Positions 1 to 9,024 of a stretch of 34,117 bases of DNA are shown one piece after another (positions within the stretch are counted from its first letter, which is position 1; each line of letters starts with the position of its first letter). The notes beneath the pieces were generated by a model. It was not told the origin of the DNA and searched no databases. It was given only the letters and a program-made list of their open reading frames with translations. The DNA is from BJGN01 sp041159865 (GTDB lineage: Bacteria > Bacteroidota > Bacteroidia > Chitinophagales > Saprospiraceae), in assembly GCA_041159865.1 (NCBI GenBank), contig JBEAXK010000104.1, positions 1 through 34,117 on the forward strand, written 5' to 3'. The translations under genes were made by a program, and so were the position numbers.

Positions 1-309
1 CACTAATTACCCCGAAAGTTGTCGAGAAACACGTAACCGCCAGAGAACCACCACACCCCAATCACTAATCACCAATAACCAATCACCAATCACCCAAAAA
101 GCTGCCGAGAAACAGTAAACCGCCAGACAACCACCACCCTAAGCACCAATTACCAATCACCAATCACCCAAAAAGCTGCCGAGCAACAGTAAACCGCCAG
201 AGAACCACCACCCTAAGCACCAATCACCAATCACTAATTACCCCGAAAGTTGTCGAGAAACACGTAACCGCCAGAGAACCACCACACCCTAAGCACCAAT
301 TACCAAAAA
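1..309 (-). repeat. Tandem intergenic repeat array, left (inverted relative to right array)
   Basis: Four copies of a core of about 45-50 bp lie at roughly 10-58, 92-142, 166-216 and 241-290, at steps of about 82, 74 and 74 bp. Two core variants alternate: copies 1 and 4 begin CCCCGAAAGTTGTCGAG, and copies 2 and 3 begin CCCAAAAAGCTGCCGAG. All share CGCCAGAGAACCACC or a one-base variant. The spacers are runs of the heptamer CACCAAT and variants (CACTAAT, TACCAAT). The reverse complement of these cores is nearly identical to the cores at 33843-34117, so the array is assigned to the minus strand relative to the right one. There is no protein coding. The array ends about 25 bp before the aminotransferase start codon, so that gene's promoter must lie within or right against the repeat. 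Confidence 0.93.
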
Positions 310-333
310 TTTTATTATCTTTCACTAAAAATT

Positions 334-1488
334 ATGGTTACTTCCACTTTCATAAAAGTTCCCGTTTTTCCAATATTCGAACCTGCTGAAAGATTATTAA
401 TGGGTCCGGGTCCCTCACCTATTTATCCATCCGTTCTTCAATCTCTTGCCAAACCAACATTAGGTCATTTAGATCCTCAGTTTATTTCTATGATGGATGA
501 GTTGAAACAAATGACTCAATATGCATTCCAAACTTCCTATCCGCTGACCTTTATTGTTTCCGCACCAGGTTCTGCTGGTATGGAAACTGCCTTTGTAAAT
601 TTGGTCGAACCTGGAGAAAAGGTAATTGTTTGCAAAAATGGTGTTTTTGGTGGCAGAATGCTTGAAAATGTGCTTCGTTGTGGTGGAATTCCAGTCGTTA
701 TCGAACAAGAATGGGGTAAGCCTGTTGATCCGAATAGTTTAGAGGAGACTTTGAAAGTACATCCTGATTCAAAAATGGTCGCTTTTGTTCATGCTGAAAC
801 ATCGACAGGTGCGGCAAGTGATGCAGCTTTGTTATGCAGCATAGCATCAAAATATGGATGTCTTTCTATCGTTGATTCCGTTACGGGTTTAGGTGGTATT
901 CCCCTCTTTGCTGAAGAATGGGCTGCTGATGCCATTTATTCTGGAAGCCAAAAATGTCTCTCATGCATTCCCGGATTGTCTCCAGTTGCCTTTAGTCCCC
1001 GTGCCGCTGAAAAAATTAAAAACAGAAAATCTAAGGTTCAAAGCTGGTTTTTAGATTTAAATCTGGTGATGGCTTATTGGGAAGATGGTTTACAGGCAGG
1101 TCAGCGTGCTTATCATCATACGGCTCCCATAAATAGTTTATATGCCTTACACGAAGCATTGCGTTTACTCTGTATTGAAGGATTAGAAAATGCCTGGAAC
1201 AGACACAGGGAAATGCACCTTCTTTTATTGGATGGTTTACAAAATTTAGGCTTCACTTTTTTGGTGGATGAACCATTCCGACTTCCTCAGCTAAATGCCG
1301 TCCTTCTTCCTCCTGGAATCGAAAACGAAGCAAATCTTAGAAAAAAACTACTTTTAGAGCATCAATTGGAAGTCGGCGCTGGATTAGGTGCGTTAAGTGG
1401 TAAAATATGGCGGATTGGGCTCATGGGATACGGTGCAAATAAAGAAAATATTAATCGTTGCCTCGAAGCCATCAAAAAAGTTCTGTGA
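334..1488 (+). CDS. Class V PLP-dependent aminotransferase (alanine/serine-glyoxylate aminotransferase-like)
   Basis: The 384-residue protein has the usual length and layout of the alanine-glyoxylate / serine-pyruvate aminotransferase group of fold-type I PLP enzymes. LMGPGPS near residue 22 is the family's substrate-loop start, HAETSTG (153-159) and DSVTGLGG (181-188, with D181 expected to bind the pyridine nitrogen) follow, and SGSQKCLSCIPG holds the Schiff-base lysine K207. The enzyme should move an amino group from alanine, serine or a related donor to glyoxylate or pyruvate in the cytoplasm. Relatives include PucG (ureidoglycine-glyoxylate) and 2-aminoethylphosphonate transaminases, and the neighbours do not tell these apart. 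The start ATG follows the repeat array closely. A near-match to the Bacteroidota -7 box (TATCTTTC, 316-323) lies just upstream. No Shine-Dalgarno is visible. Family assignment is secure; substrate is not. Confidence 0.9.
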   Translation: MVTSTFIKVPVFPIFEPAERLLMGPGPSPIYPSVLQSLAKPTLGHLDPQFISMMDELKQMTQYAFQTSYPLTFIVSAPGSAGMETAFVNLVEPGEKVIVCKNGVFGGRMLENVLRCGGIPVVIEQEWGKPVDPNSLEETLKVHPDSKMVAFVHAETSTGAASDAALLCSIASKYGCLSIVDSVTGLGGIPLFAEEWAADAIYSGSQKCLSCIPGLSPVAFSPRAAEKIKNRKSKVQSWFLDLNLVMAYWEDGLQAGQRAYHHTAPINSLYALHEALRLLCIEGLENAWNRHREMHLLLLDGLQNLGFTFLVDEPFRLPQLNAVLLPPGIENEANLRKKLLLEHQLEVGAGLGALSGKIWRIGLMGYGANKENINRCLEAIKKVL

Positions 1489-1588
1489 TTTATCCTTTAT
1501 TTGATTAATCAGTAGAAATCTGTTTGATTTATTGCCTTTTAAGTTACTACTCTGGTTGTTGCAATATCAAGAGATTTATAGCTCCTTT

Positions 1589-2968
1589 TTAATTAAAAGT
1601 AAGGGTTGCTGTTGCCCCAGCCTCAAGTGCGACAGGAAAATTCTTATCCTTATGTTTTACATAAAATATTTTGTAACCTGAAGAAATATTTTGCATAATG
1701 ATAACAGTATTTCCGGCTTCATTTGCAAAGGAAACCTGATTAATACCATTAATTTCGTTACTTTCAATGCGTTTAAAGCCAGGTTTTACAAAGGGTGCAA
1801 TTTGGCCAATGATATAATAGGCTGGATTTTTAGTCACCTTATTTCCCTCAATGGTAACAGCTCCTAAGCATTTTGTACATCCACCTCTGTCTGTATGAGG
1901 GGTGTAATCAACATTAGAAGTCAGATTCCATTGAAGTACTGTTTTTGCCCAGTTTTTTGGTCCTCCAATGACAAGATTTTTCAAATGCCAGGTGAAATCA
2001 CCTGCAAAATTTCCAGGTCCACCAATCCATTGTTCAGTAAAATAAAGGTTTTTAGACGGGTGAGCGTCATGTACTTTTGATAATGCACTAATTTCTCCTT
2101 CATACAAATGAAAAGCTGAACCGTCGATATATTTTGCTGCTTCAGGATCATCTAAAATAGTAATGGGATAATCTGGCCTATTCGCATTATGATCGTAAAT
2201 AATTATTTTCGTCTTTAAATTATTTTTTTCGAAACTGGGCCCCAGGTACTTTTTAATAAATATTTTTTGTTCCTCAGGAAGCATCAAGAGACTTGGATTA
2301 TTTCCAGGGTGTAAGGGCTCATTTTGAATGGTTAATGCCGAAATATTTATTCCGTGAAAGTTCATCGATTGTATGTATTTAACTAAATACCTGGCATATA
2401 CATCATAGTATTTGGTCAATAAACTCCCTCCTCTGGTATCTTTATTATCTTTCATCCAAGTGGGAGGTGACCAGGGAGAACCCATAAATTGAATTTGGGG
2501 AGAAATAGCCAATATCTCTTTTAAAATGGGTAGAAGATACAAAGTATCATATCCTAAAGAGAAATTTTTTAGTGTTAAATCTTCTTTTCCTTTGGGTAAA
2601 TCATTGTATGACCAGGGATATTCATCCAAATCGGAGGCGCCTATACTCAATCGAAGATAACTGATTCCAATCTCGCCTGGTCCTGTTCCAAACAATTCCT
2701 TTAGTAATTTTTGCCTGGAAACTTTTTCCATTTTGGATAAATGCATAGCGCTTCCTCCTGTTAGCGTAAATCCAAAACCATCCATTTCCTGATAGGTTTT
2801 TAGTGGATTAATATGTATAATCTGATCGCTTTCTGGTGTTTTTTCTGAAGCAAGTATGACTTTCGGTGCCAATAAATATTGTTGGTCCATTGTTGTCAGA
2901 TGGAGAGTGGCCGTTGATACTGTGTCGTTTAAAGGACCTAAAAGGCTGCTTAATAAAAGGATTAACAT
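1589..2968 (-). CDS. Secreted glycoside hydrolase family 30 (glucosylceramidase/beta-1,6-glucanase-like)
   Basis: The 459-residue protein is a recognisable GH30 retaining glycosidase with a (beta/alpha)8 barrel and a C-terminal beta side domain. Visible landmarks are MDGFGFTLTGGSA (62-74), YLRLSIGASDLDEYPWS (104-120), MGSPWSPPTWMK (162-173), TIQNEP with the acid/base E217, FHLYEG (286-291) and FTEQW with the nucleophile E312. The short hydrophobic N terminus (MLILLLSSLLG) suggests export, although it lacks the usual basic n-region; no in-frame ATG lies close upstream. GH30 members cut beta-glucosyl, beta-1,6-glucan or xylan linkages. The sequence resembles Bacteroidota proteins annotated as glucosylceramidase, but subfamily and substrate are uncertain. 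It is divergent from the gene at 3023, with 54 bp between them, so the two probably share a control region. Confidence 0.92.
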   Translation of the reverse strand: MLILLLSSLLGPLNDTVSTATLHLTTMDQQYLLAPKVILASEKTPESDQIIHINPLKTYQEMDGFGFTLTGGSAMHLSKMEKVSRQKLLKELFGTGPGEIGISYLRLSIGASDLDEYPWSYNDLPKGKEDLTLKNFSLGYDTLYLLPILKEILAISPQIQFMGSPWSPPTWMKDNKDTRGGSLLTKYYDVYARYLVKYIQSMNFHGINISALTIQNEPLHPGNNPSLLMLPEEQKIFIKKYLGPSFEKNNLKTKIIIYDHNANRPDYPITILDDPEAAKYIDGSAFHLYEGEISALSKVHDAHPSKNLYFTEQWIGGPGNFAGDFTWHLKNLVIGGPKNWAKTVLQWNLTSNVDYTPHTDRGGCTKCLGAVTIEGNKVTKNPAYYIIGQIAPFVKPGFKRIESNEINGINQVSFANEAGNTVIIMQNISSGYKIFYVKHKDKNFPVALEAGATATLTFN

Positions 2969-3022
2969 GGATTTTACTGTTTTAAAGTCATTATGAACTA
3001 AATTTATTACTTTTATTTAACA

Positions 3023-5104
3023 ATGTACCTTCAAATAATAAGTAAGATGACTCAAAGGCTTTATATGCCCCAATGGATAATTTTTTTAAGTCTGATTTTT
3101 GGCTGTTTAACTAATTATGGCCAAAAAATTTCCATTATCCATGAAAATAAGCAAATCCAGATTGGTATTTCTAATGGTGGAAATATAAATCTAGTTTCTC
3201 CTAAAGAGGGGCTTTGGTCTGTAGCTACTTCCTGGGAAAATGACTGGCCTTCCAACTGGCATCATATTCAACCAGACACCGTTTATAAAGACGGTAAATG
3301 GACAATGGTTCTGGGTAAATTAACCTTACCAGAGGGGGTATTTCTATTAAAAGACAGTTATTTGGAAGAATTAGGTAAAATTAAAGGAATTCGCCGTTTT
3401 GAGTGGCAGGGAAAACAAACGCTTGATTCGGTAACCCTTGCAATTCGCTGGGTTACTCCTACGGGAAATGGCAAACCTTTCTTACCTGGGATTTTATATT
3501 ATGGAAATCCGTCGGGTAAAAAGAATGGAGAAAATAATGTTCCCTGGTTTGAAGGTACTGGTAATGAAGAGGCATTATTTGAGGAACATCGCTTCCCAAT
3601 GCCCTTTAGTAGCTTAGAATGGGAGGAAAAAGAAGTATTATGGGGTGCTGCTTTACATTCAGTGCCCAGTCCTGTTTACAGGGGAAATCATTTTGATCAG
3701 TGGTGGTCAATGGGATTAATTTCCAGAAAAAATGAGACAGATTTGACTCTTTTAAGTGGTCCTGTTGGGTATAACGGGAAAAGAAATGTGGTTAAGGCGC
3801 TGCAAGAGAAGGGACTTCCTTACGAAAATACCTACATTAAGGTGACACCAGGAACAATTATAGAAAAAACATTTTATCTACAGTCTTACTCTGTTACTGA
3901 ATCAGGAACGGGTTTTCAACAGCCTTTAGAAACATCTATCCAATTGTTTAAACCTTTTTTTACGGACGATTTACCGACATATGAGGACATCATATCTCAG
4001 AAAATTAAATTTGCCAGATCCCGATGGATACAACAAAAAGAATACGCAGGTTTTAATATGTATCCTGATAATAGAAATCCCCAGATTGTCCTTGGGTGGG
4101 CAGGACAAGGAGAAGCGCCAGGATATGCCCTACAGAAATTAGGAAAATATGATCTTGACCAATCCTTTCATAAGATGGTTCAAACTTCACTGGACCACAT
4201 TTGTACCTCTCCATTAGATTCAAATGGATTTTGTGTTATTTATGATGTCAAAAAAGGAAAATGGGGAGGTAAAGACCCCGTTTCTCAAGGGCAAACTATG
4301 AATTCTTTGGCATTAGCCGTGTTAGAAGGAAGGAACAATAAGGATTTAAAAACGAATAAATGGGAGGATTTCCTTCAAAAGGCAGCAGATATTTTTTCTG
4401 CTAAAATTTTACAGTCTTCCTGGAAGCCTGTAAATACTGCCGAAGCTTTTTTTATAGCACCACTTTTAACGGCATCAACCCTTTTTAAGAATGAAAAATA
4501 TAGTAAAGCTGCCTTAAAAGCCGCTGATTATTATGCTGACAGACACCTGAATATGGTTGAACCCTACTGGGGAGGTACTTTAGATGCTACTTGTGAGGAT
4601 AAAGAAGGAGCATGGGGTGCTTTTCAGGGATTTTTAGCAGCCTTTGAATTTACGCAAGATTCAAAATATTTAAAATGGGCGAAACATGCCTGTGATGTAA
4701 CATTAAGCTACACCGTTGTCTGGGATATACCTCTTCCATCTGGCAGGTTAGCAGACCACCGCTTTAGAACAAGAGGCTGGACGGGAGTCTCCGCTCAAAA
4801 CCAACATCTTGATGTTTATGGTGTCGTTTTTGCTCCTTCTGTGTATAAAATGGGTGATTATTTGAAGGATGAGAATTTAAAAAAATTAGCCAAAACAATG
4901 TTTCTGAGTTGTGGTCAAATGATTGATCCGTCGGGTTCTCAGGGAGAGCAGTTTCAAGAAACGAATTTTGCGCAACATGGTGACATGAGCGATGTCATGA
5001 AATTACGAGGTGGGTATTCAGAAAAATGGACAGTCTTTTGGATATGTGCCCATTTTCTCCATGCTGCAGCTCAATTTGAACAAATGGGTGTTACCCTCGA
5101 ATAA
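3023..5104 (+). CDS. Secreted protein of unknown function, beta-rich N domain plus probable (alpha/alpha) barrel
   Basis: The longest reading gives 693 residues, but methionines at residues 9 and 15 are more sensible starts because the signal-like stretch MPQWIIFLSLIFGCLTNYGQ begins at the latter. IFGC could be a weak lipobox; otherwise it is a Sec signal peptide cut near YGQ. Residues about 35-320 look beta-rich, with many aromatic residues (SWENDWPSNWHH, RFEWQGKQT, HFDQWWSMGL). Residues about 340-690 are helical with repeated Gly/Trp loops (GWAGQGEAPG, EPYWGGTLDATCEDKEG, AWGAFQGFLAAFEF, RGWTGVSAQNQHLDVYG). That is the pattern of alpha/alpha-toroid glycosidases and lyases. I do not recognise a named family. 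The divergent GH30 neighbour supports a role in carbohydrate breakdown, but this is inference; candidate catalytic acids in the barrel cannot be picked reliably. Confidence 0.85.
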   Translation: MYLQIISKMTQRLYMPQWIIFLSLIFGCLTNYGQKISIIHENKQIQIGISNGGNINLVSPKEGLWSVATSWENDWPSNWHHIQPDTVYKDGKWTMVLGKLTLPEGVFLLKDSYLEELGKIKGIRRFEWQGKQTLDSVTLAIRWVTPTGNGKPFLPGILYYGNPSGKKNGENNVPWFEGTGNEEALFEEHRFPMPFSSLEWEEKEVLWGAALHSVPSPVYRGNHFDQWWSMGLISRKNETDLTLLSGPVGYNGKRNVVKALQEKGLPYENTYIKVTPGTIIEKTFYLQSYSVTESGTGFQQPLETSIQLFKPFFTDDLPTYEDIISQKIKFARSRWIQQKEYAGFNMYPDNRNPQIVLGWAGQGEAPGYALQKLGKYDLDQSFHKMVQTSLDHICTSPLDSNGFCVIYDVKKGKWGGKDPVSQGQTMNSLALAVLEGRNNKDLKTNKWEDFLQKAADIFSAKILQSSWKPVNTAEAFFIAPLLTASTLFKNEKYSKAALKAADYYADRHLNMVEPYWGGTLDATCEDKEGAWGAFQGFLAAFEFTQDSKYLKWAKHACDVTLSYTVVWDIPLPSGRLADHRFRTRGWTGVSAQNQHLDVYGVVFAPSVYKMGDYLKDENLKKLAKTMFLSCGQMIDPSGSQGEQFQETNFAQHGDMSDVMKLRGGYSEKWTVFWICAHFLHAAAQFEQMGVTLE

Positions 5105-5216
5105 AATATTTTACCCATCAGTGGAAGTATATTATTCAGATTTTGAACGTTGGCAAGATGAGTAATACCATCATTTTGAGTAGATGTATATTTTTAGGTT
5201 AACCAAATTGGTACCC

Positions 5217-5864
5217 TTATGATGTGAAAATAGATTTTTTGATCGTTGAATGAGCAGGGATGTAACCGCCTGTATTAACGAGTGGATATATCTGGGTGCC
5301 TTTCCCAATAAGAGAACCTGGAAGAATAACGCAGTTAGCACCAATTTCAACCTGATCACCAATGATAGAGCCAAGTTTATTTCTGCCAGTCCGATATTTT
5401 GTATTTTCTATTCTAATAGAAATTTCTTTTCCATCAAATCTAAAATTTGAAAGTATAGCCCCTGCACCCAGATGTGCTTTATATCCAATAATGGAATCAC
5501 CTACATAATTGAAATGGGGAATTTGCACCCCATCGAAGAGGAGTGCATTTTTTACTTCCGAGGAATTTCCTATGACACATCCATTTCCAATAATGACATT
5601 TTTTCTTATAAAAGCACCATGCCGAATTTCAGTATTCGGCCCAATAATGGCAGGTCCTTCGATAAAAGCAGTCGGAGCAATAGACACATTATCAGATATC
5701 CAGATGCCTGGCTTCCACTCTGTATAGCTAGTGTTAATTTCCGCGATAAAAGCATCAAATTGATGTTCTAGCAAGGTTAAAATTTCCCAGGGCTTTTCTT
5801 GAAAGAAAGAAGAGAAAAGTGTGTGAGTTAAATCAAAAAGCTGATTTGTTACCGATTCTCTCAT
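5217..5864 (-). CDS. Left-handed beta-helix (hexapeptide repeat) acyl/nucleotidyl-transferase-like protein
   Basis: From about residue 55 onward the protein is a string of hexapeptide turns ([LIV]-G-x4 type): IAPTAFIEGPAIIG, IRHGAFIRKNVIIGNG, CVIGNSSEV, YVGDSIIGYKAHLGAGAILS, LGSIIGDQVEIGANCVILPG and SLIGKGTQIYP. This is the left-handed parallel beta-helix found in UDP-GlcNAc pyrophosphorylase/acetyltransferase tails (GlmU-like) and sugar O-acetyltransferases. No nucleotidyltransferase domain precedes it, so it matches the stand-alone C-terminal half. I chose the ATG at 5864 (215 residues), which lies 10 bp beyond the stop of the upstream transporter. An ATG at 5897 would give 226 residues and overlap the transporter's last codons by 23 bp. 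Probably co-transcribed with the PiT gene. Acceptor substrate unknown. Confidence 0.83.
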   Translation of the reverse strand: MRESVTNQLFDLTHTLFSSFFQEKPWEILTLLEHQFDAFIAEINTSYTEWKPGIWISDNVSIAPTAFIEGPAIIGPNTEIRHGAFIRKNVIIGNGCVIGNSSEVKNALLFDGVQIPHFNYVGDSIIGYKAHLGAGAILSNFRFDGKEISIRIENTKYRTGRNKLGSIIGDQVEIGANCVILPGSLIGKGTQIYPLVNTGGYIPAHSTIKKSIFTS

Positions 5865-5874
5865 TTCAAAGAAA

Positions 5875-8157
5875 TTAGTCTTCTGAAGTGATAACAAAAA
5901 GAGAATCCATCTGCGGATAATTTTTTTCCAAACGACAATACATTTTAACCAAACGGGCAGAAATGGAAATCAAGTCTTTAGTTTCAAGTAAAATATTGAA
6001 TACCAGGATACTATTTCTGGCGCTATAGGTTTCGTTTTTAATTCCTTTTGCCTGACGGGAAATTAAATTTTCTATTTCCTCTAAAAGGATTTTTTTCCTT
6101 CCCTTTATTTCATCGTACTGTAAATAATTTCTATTTCGGGTAATTTGGGAACAATCCTTAAAAAATAAGTTAAGATCCTGACTAATTTTACGGATATTCT
6201 GGGCTTGATCTTCATCTAGCGCACCTAGCATATCTTCTACGTGCTTTCTGGCTGTTTCAGTTACAAAAACTGCAGATTGAACGAGATCTTGTTCAATATC
6301 ATAAGCCATTAGATAAAGGCGGCTACCTTCAGACAATTCTTCCTGGATACGCCTGATAGAATTATAAAAGGTGTATTTAAATTCCTCATTACTTTTTTCA
6401 AGCCGTTCCATGGCTTTTAAAGCTTCTCTTAATTTTTTTCGGTCTTCTGTTAATAATCCCTCAATGGCCGCGACAAATCCCTCTGCTACTGCATCCAGAC
6501 TATCAGCGAGACTATCAGAGGTACTATTGATGATTTGCCTTGCTGGAATAATCTCCGTTTTCATGGTAGATTCCAGAATTTTTGTATTTGATTTTTCTTT
6601 TTTATTATGTAATCGAATAGTAAAAGCGATGAATAATATGGTAAACAAAACCAAAAATCCTACCCCATACATATCAAATTCAAACATAATGAAAGCAAAA
6701 AGACCAGAAACACTAAAGGCGATAAAGGCAGTCAATAGCCATCCTAAAATGACGCTTAATACACCACTTACTCTAAAAACGGCACTATCTCTTCCCCACG
6801 CTCTGTCACTTAATGACGTCGCCATAGCAACCATAAAGGTAACGAAAGTCGTTGAAAGAGGTAGTTTTAGAGAAGTAGCAAAGGCAATCAATGAACTTGA
6901 AACGGATAGGTTTACAGATGCACGAACTAAGTCAAAAGCGGGTGGATTTTCAATTTGATGATCTGACCCCTTTGGTTTAAAGGGAGCAAAACGGCCATCT
7001 ATCCATTTTTTAAAACCTGAGGTATTTTGATGGCTATCTTTTTTCATCGGCTTCCAGGTTAACCGTACTAAACCACGCGCAAACCGATTAGAGGAAAATC
7101 GTTCTAACCCTTCTGATTGTCTGCCTAAACTCACTTCTGTTTCGGTAACAGTTCTCGCTTTTTTAGAAAACCAAAGGGTAACAATCATTACAATGCCAGC
7201 AATAACAAGCATATAAGTTGGAGCTGGATATGCTTTTGAGAGAGAAACCATCAAAAGGCTGTCTGCATCCACTCCACTCGACTTCCAGGTTTCATAAGCT
7301 TCAAATCCAGCTACGGAAACTCCAATAAAATTGACTAAATCATTACTCGCGAAGGCCATTGCCAAAGCAAAAGTTCCTGCCAGAACAACGATTTTTAGAA
7401 TAGGAAATTTGGCAAATTTGGCAAGAGTAAATAATATAACACCCCAAAGAAGTATACTAATTCCAAACATCTCTGTTGTATTTTCCTTTGTCCATGATAC
7501 AAAAGAGGAAGGAATAAAAATAGCACCCTCAAGTCCCTTGAATAGCAAAAAATAGGTGATACCACTTAGGGATAAAGCACCCCAGATGATACCTTGATGT
7601 TGAGTTTGAGTTGTTGGATTGAACGTAAAGTATAATCGTACTAAATACATAATAACCAAGCCAAAAATAAAGGCAACACCAACAGAAATAAAAATACCTG
7701 AAATAATAGTCAGGGCACTACTTGAGTTAATATAGTTCAATATTTCATTTGCATTTTCGCCATTTGTTGAAAGCTTTATTACGGCAGCTATCATGGCAGC
7801 TCCCAATAATTCAAATACAATACTTACCGTAGTGGAGGTGGGAAGTCCAAAAGTATTAAATATATCAAGCAGGATGATATCAGCGAACATGACAGCAAGA
7901 AAAATAATCATAACTTCATGGAAATTAAACATTTGAGGATTAAAAATCCCTTTTCTTGCCACTTCCATCATACCACCTGCAAATAAAGCACCTATTAAAA
8001 TACCAAAACTGGCGATTATCATGATGTTCTTTCGCGAAGCTACTTTAGAACCAATAGCTGAATTTAGAAAATTAACGGCGTCATTACTTACACCTACTAC
8101 TAAATCGGCGAAAGCAAGTACCATTAATAAAATCACCAATATAATATAGACATCCAT
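5875..8157 (-). CDS. pit: PiT-family inorganic phosphate transporter with C-terminal PhoU-like domain
   Basis: The 760-residue inner-membrane protein carries both inverted halves of the PHO4/PiT fold. The first is GVSNDAVNFLNSAIGS (22-37) with GLPTSTT (104-110). The second is ASNDLVNFIG (270-279) with LPLSTT (432-437) and SDRAWGRDS (450-458). About a dozen hydrophobic segments end near residue 515. PiT carriers take up phosphate, often as a metal-phosphate complex, with protons or sodium. Residues about 530-760 are charged and helical (for example LTEDRKKLREALKAMERLEK and EDQAQNIRKISQDLN) and resemble PhoU/DUF47 proteins, here fused rather than separate. The soluble loop at about 335-405 is long. 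It is divergent from pgeF across 122 bp and followed closely by the hexapeptide protein. Confidence 0.92.
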   Translation of the reverse strand: MDVYIILVILLMVLAFADLVVGVSNDAVNFLNSAIGSKVASRKNIMIIASFGILIGALFAGGMMEVARKGIFNPQMFNFHEVMIIFLAVMFADIILLDIFNTFGLPTSTTVSIVFELLGAAMIAAVIKLSTNGENANEILNYINSSSALTIISGIFISVGVAFIFGLVIMYLVRLYFTFNPTTQTQHQGIIWGALSLSGITYFLLFKGLEGAIFIPSSFVSWTKENTTEMFGISILLWGVILFTLAKFAKFPILKIVVLAGTFALAMAFASNDLVNFIGVSVAGFEAYETWKSSGVDADSLLMVSLSKAYPAPTYMLVIAGIVMIVTLWFSKKARTVTETEVSLGRQSEGLERFSSNRFARGLVRLTWKPMKKDSHQNTSGFKKWIDGRFAPFKPKGSDHQIENPPAFDLVRASVNLSVSSSLIAFATSLKLPLSTTFVTFMVAMATSLSDRAWGRDSAVFRVSGVLSVILGWLLTAFIAFSVSGLFAFIMFEFDMYGVGFLVLFTILFIAFTIRLHNKKEKSNTKILESTMKTEIIPARQIINSTSDSLADSLDAVAEGFVAAIEGLLTEDRKKLREALKAMERLEKSNEEFKYTFYNSIRRIQEELSEGSRLYLMAYDIEQDLVQSAVFVTETARKHVEDMLGALDEDQAQNIRKISQDLNLFFKDCSQITRNRNYLQYDEIKGRKKILLEEIENLISRQAKGIKNETYSARNSILVFNILLETKDLISISARLVKMYCRLEKNYPQMDSLFVITSED

Positions 8158-8255
8158 AATAAATAATTATATACGAGTATTTTAAAATATCCGAAATCTA
8201 AGGATTAATTGTAAACTAAATGTTAAGAATTAAAAAAATCTCTTAATAAAGGTAT

Positions 8256-8263
8256 TATTTTTG
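8256..8263 (+). promoter_or_regulatory. Candidate Bacteroidota -7 box (TATTTTTG) upstream of pgeF
   Basis: TATTTTTG fits the TAnnTTTG consensus known for the Bacteroidota primary sigma factor and lies 17 bp before the pgeF ATG, which would give a very short leader. A TTG at -33 with normal spacing is not visible, so this is a motif match only. Confidence 0.35.
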
Positions 8264-8280
8264 CTCCAATAGATGAAATT

Positions 8281-9024
8281 ATGAGATATCAAGCCATAGA
8301 AATATTTTCTTTTCAGGACAAATTACTGGCATTGGAAAGTACCAGGCTTGGTGGGGTATCAGCCTATCCTTATAACAGTTTAAATTTAGGTGCATTCACC
8401 AATGACCAAAAGGATCATGTTCAACAGAATAAGGAAATTTTATATCAGGATATTAAAATTGATGAGACTCAAATTGCCAGTTCCTTTCAATGTCATGGAA
8501 ATGAAGTTTTAAATGTTTTAAAACCAGGGTATTACGAAGGATTTGATGCTTTGGTCACAAATAAAAAAAATATTTTTTTACAAATACTGGTTGCTGATTG
8601 TACCCCAATCCTTCTTTTTGATCCTTTAAACGAAGCTGTAGCTGCTATTCATGCTGGTTGGAGAGGAACAGCGAACGCTATTGTTCAGAAGACTTTAGAA
8701 AAAATGAATGAGTATTACAAAACGAATCCTTCCGATTGTTTTGCCTATGTTGGCACCTGTATCAGTCAGCCTTTCTTTGAAGTAGATGAAGATGTTGCCC
8801 AGCATTTTAAACAGGAATTTTATGTTTTTGACGAATTAAAAGGCAAATATTTTATTGATCTTAAACTTTGCAACATCAAAGAACTGATTCACTCAGGTTT
8901 ATCAGAAAATCATATTTCCGTATCACCATTTTGTACGGTTAAGGATAATCATTTATATTTTTCGCATAGGCATGAAAAGGGAACGACAGGTAGATTTGGC
9001 GTCATTATTGGAATGAGAAAATAA
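8281..9024 (+). CDS. pgeF: Peptidoglycan editing factor PgeF (YfiH/multicopper-polyphenol-oxidase fold, DUF152)
   Basis: The 247-residue cytoplasmic protein carries the full YfiH/DUF152 signature. The metal ligands expected in the family are H72 in QCHGNEV, C107 in VADCTPILLFD and H124 in AAIHAGWRGT, and the C-terminal block HRHEKGTTGRFG is present. In E. coli the family member removes misincorporated L-Ser from muropeptide precursors (an amidase acting on UDP-MurNAc-L-Ser), which keeps L-Ala at position 1 of the stem peptide. Older annotation as a laccase is misleading. Length is normal for the family. It is divergent from the phosphate transporter and convergent with the susD-like gene; its 3' end runs into a bidirectional terminator starting at the stop codon. 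Confidence 0.93.
   Translation: MRYQAIEIFSFQDKLLALESTRLGGVSAYPYNSLNLGAFTNDQKDHVQQNKEILYQDIKIDETQIASSFQCHGNEVLNVLKPGYYEGFDALVTNKKNIFLQILVADCTPILLFDPLNEAVAAIHAGWRGTANAIVQKTLEKMNEYYKTNPSDCFAYVGTCISQPFFEVDEDVAQHFKQEFYVFDELKGKYFIDLKLCNIKELIHSGLSENHISVSPFCTVKDNHLYFSHRHEKGTTGRFGVIIGMRK

Noticed and set aside
1..309. CRISPR-like array (repeat of about 45 bp, spacer of about 30 bp)
   Set aside because: The spacers are themselves heptamer repeats (CACCAAT and variants), not unique sequences, the cores vary, and no cas gene is present.
6371..6958. 195-codon open frame on the plus strand inside the phosphate transporter
   Set aside because: It is antisense to a well-conserved PiT gene, has no family features, and its length is explained by the codon bias of the opposite strand.
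8281..9024. Laccase or polyphenol oxidase
   Set aside because: The family was long labelled this way, but the H-C-H motif set is that of PgeF/YfiH, and the blue-copper laccase motifs are absent.
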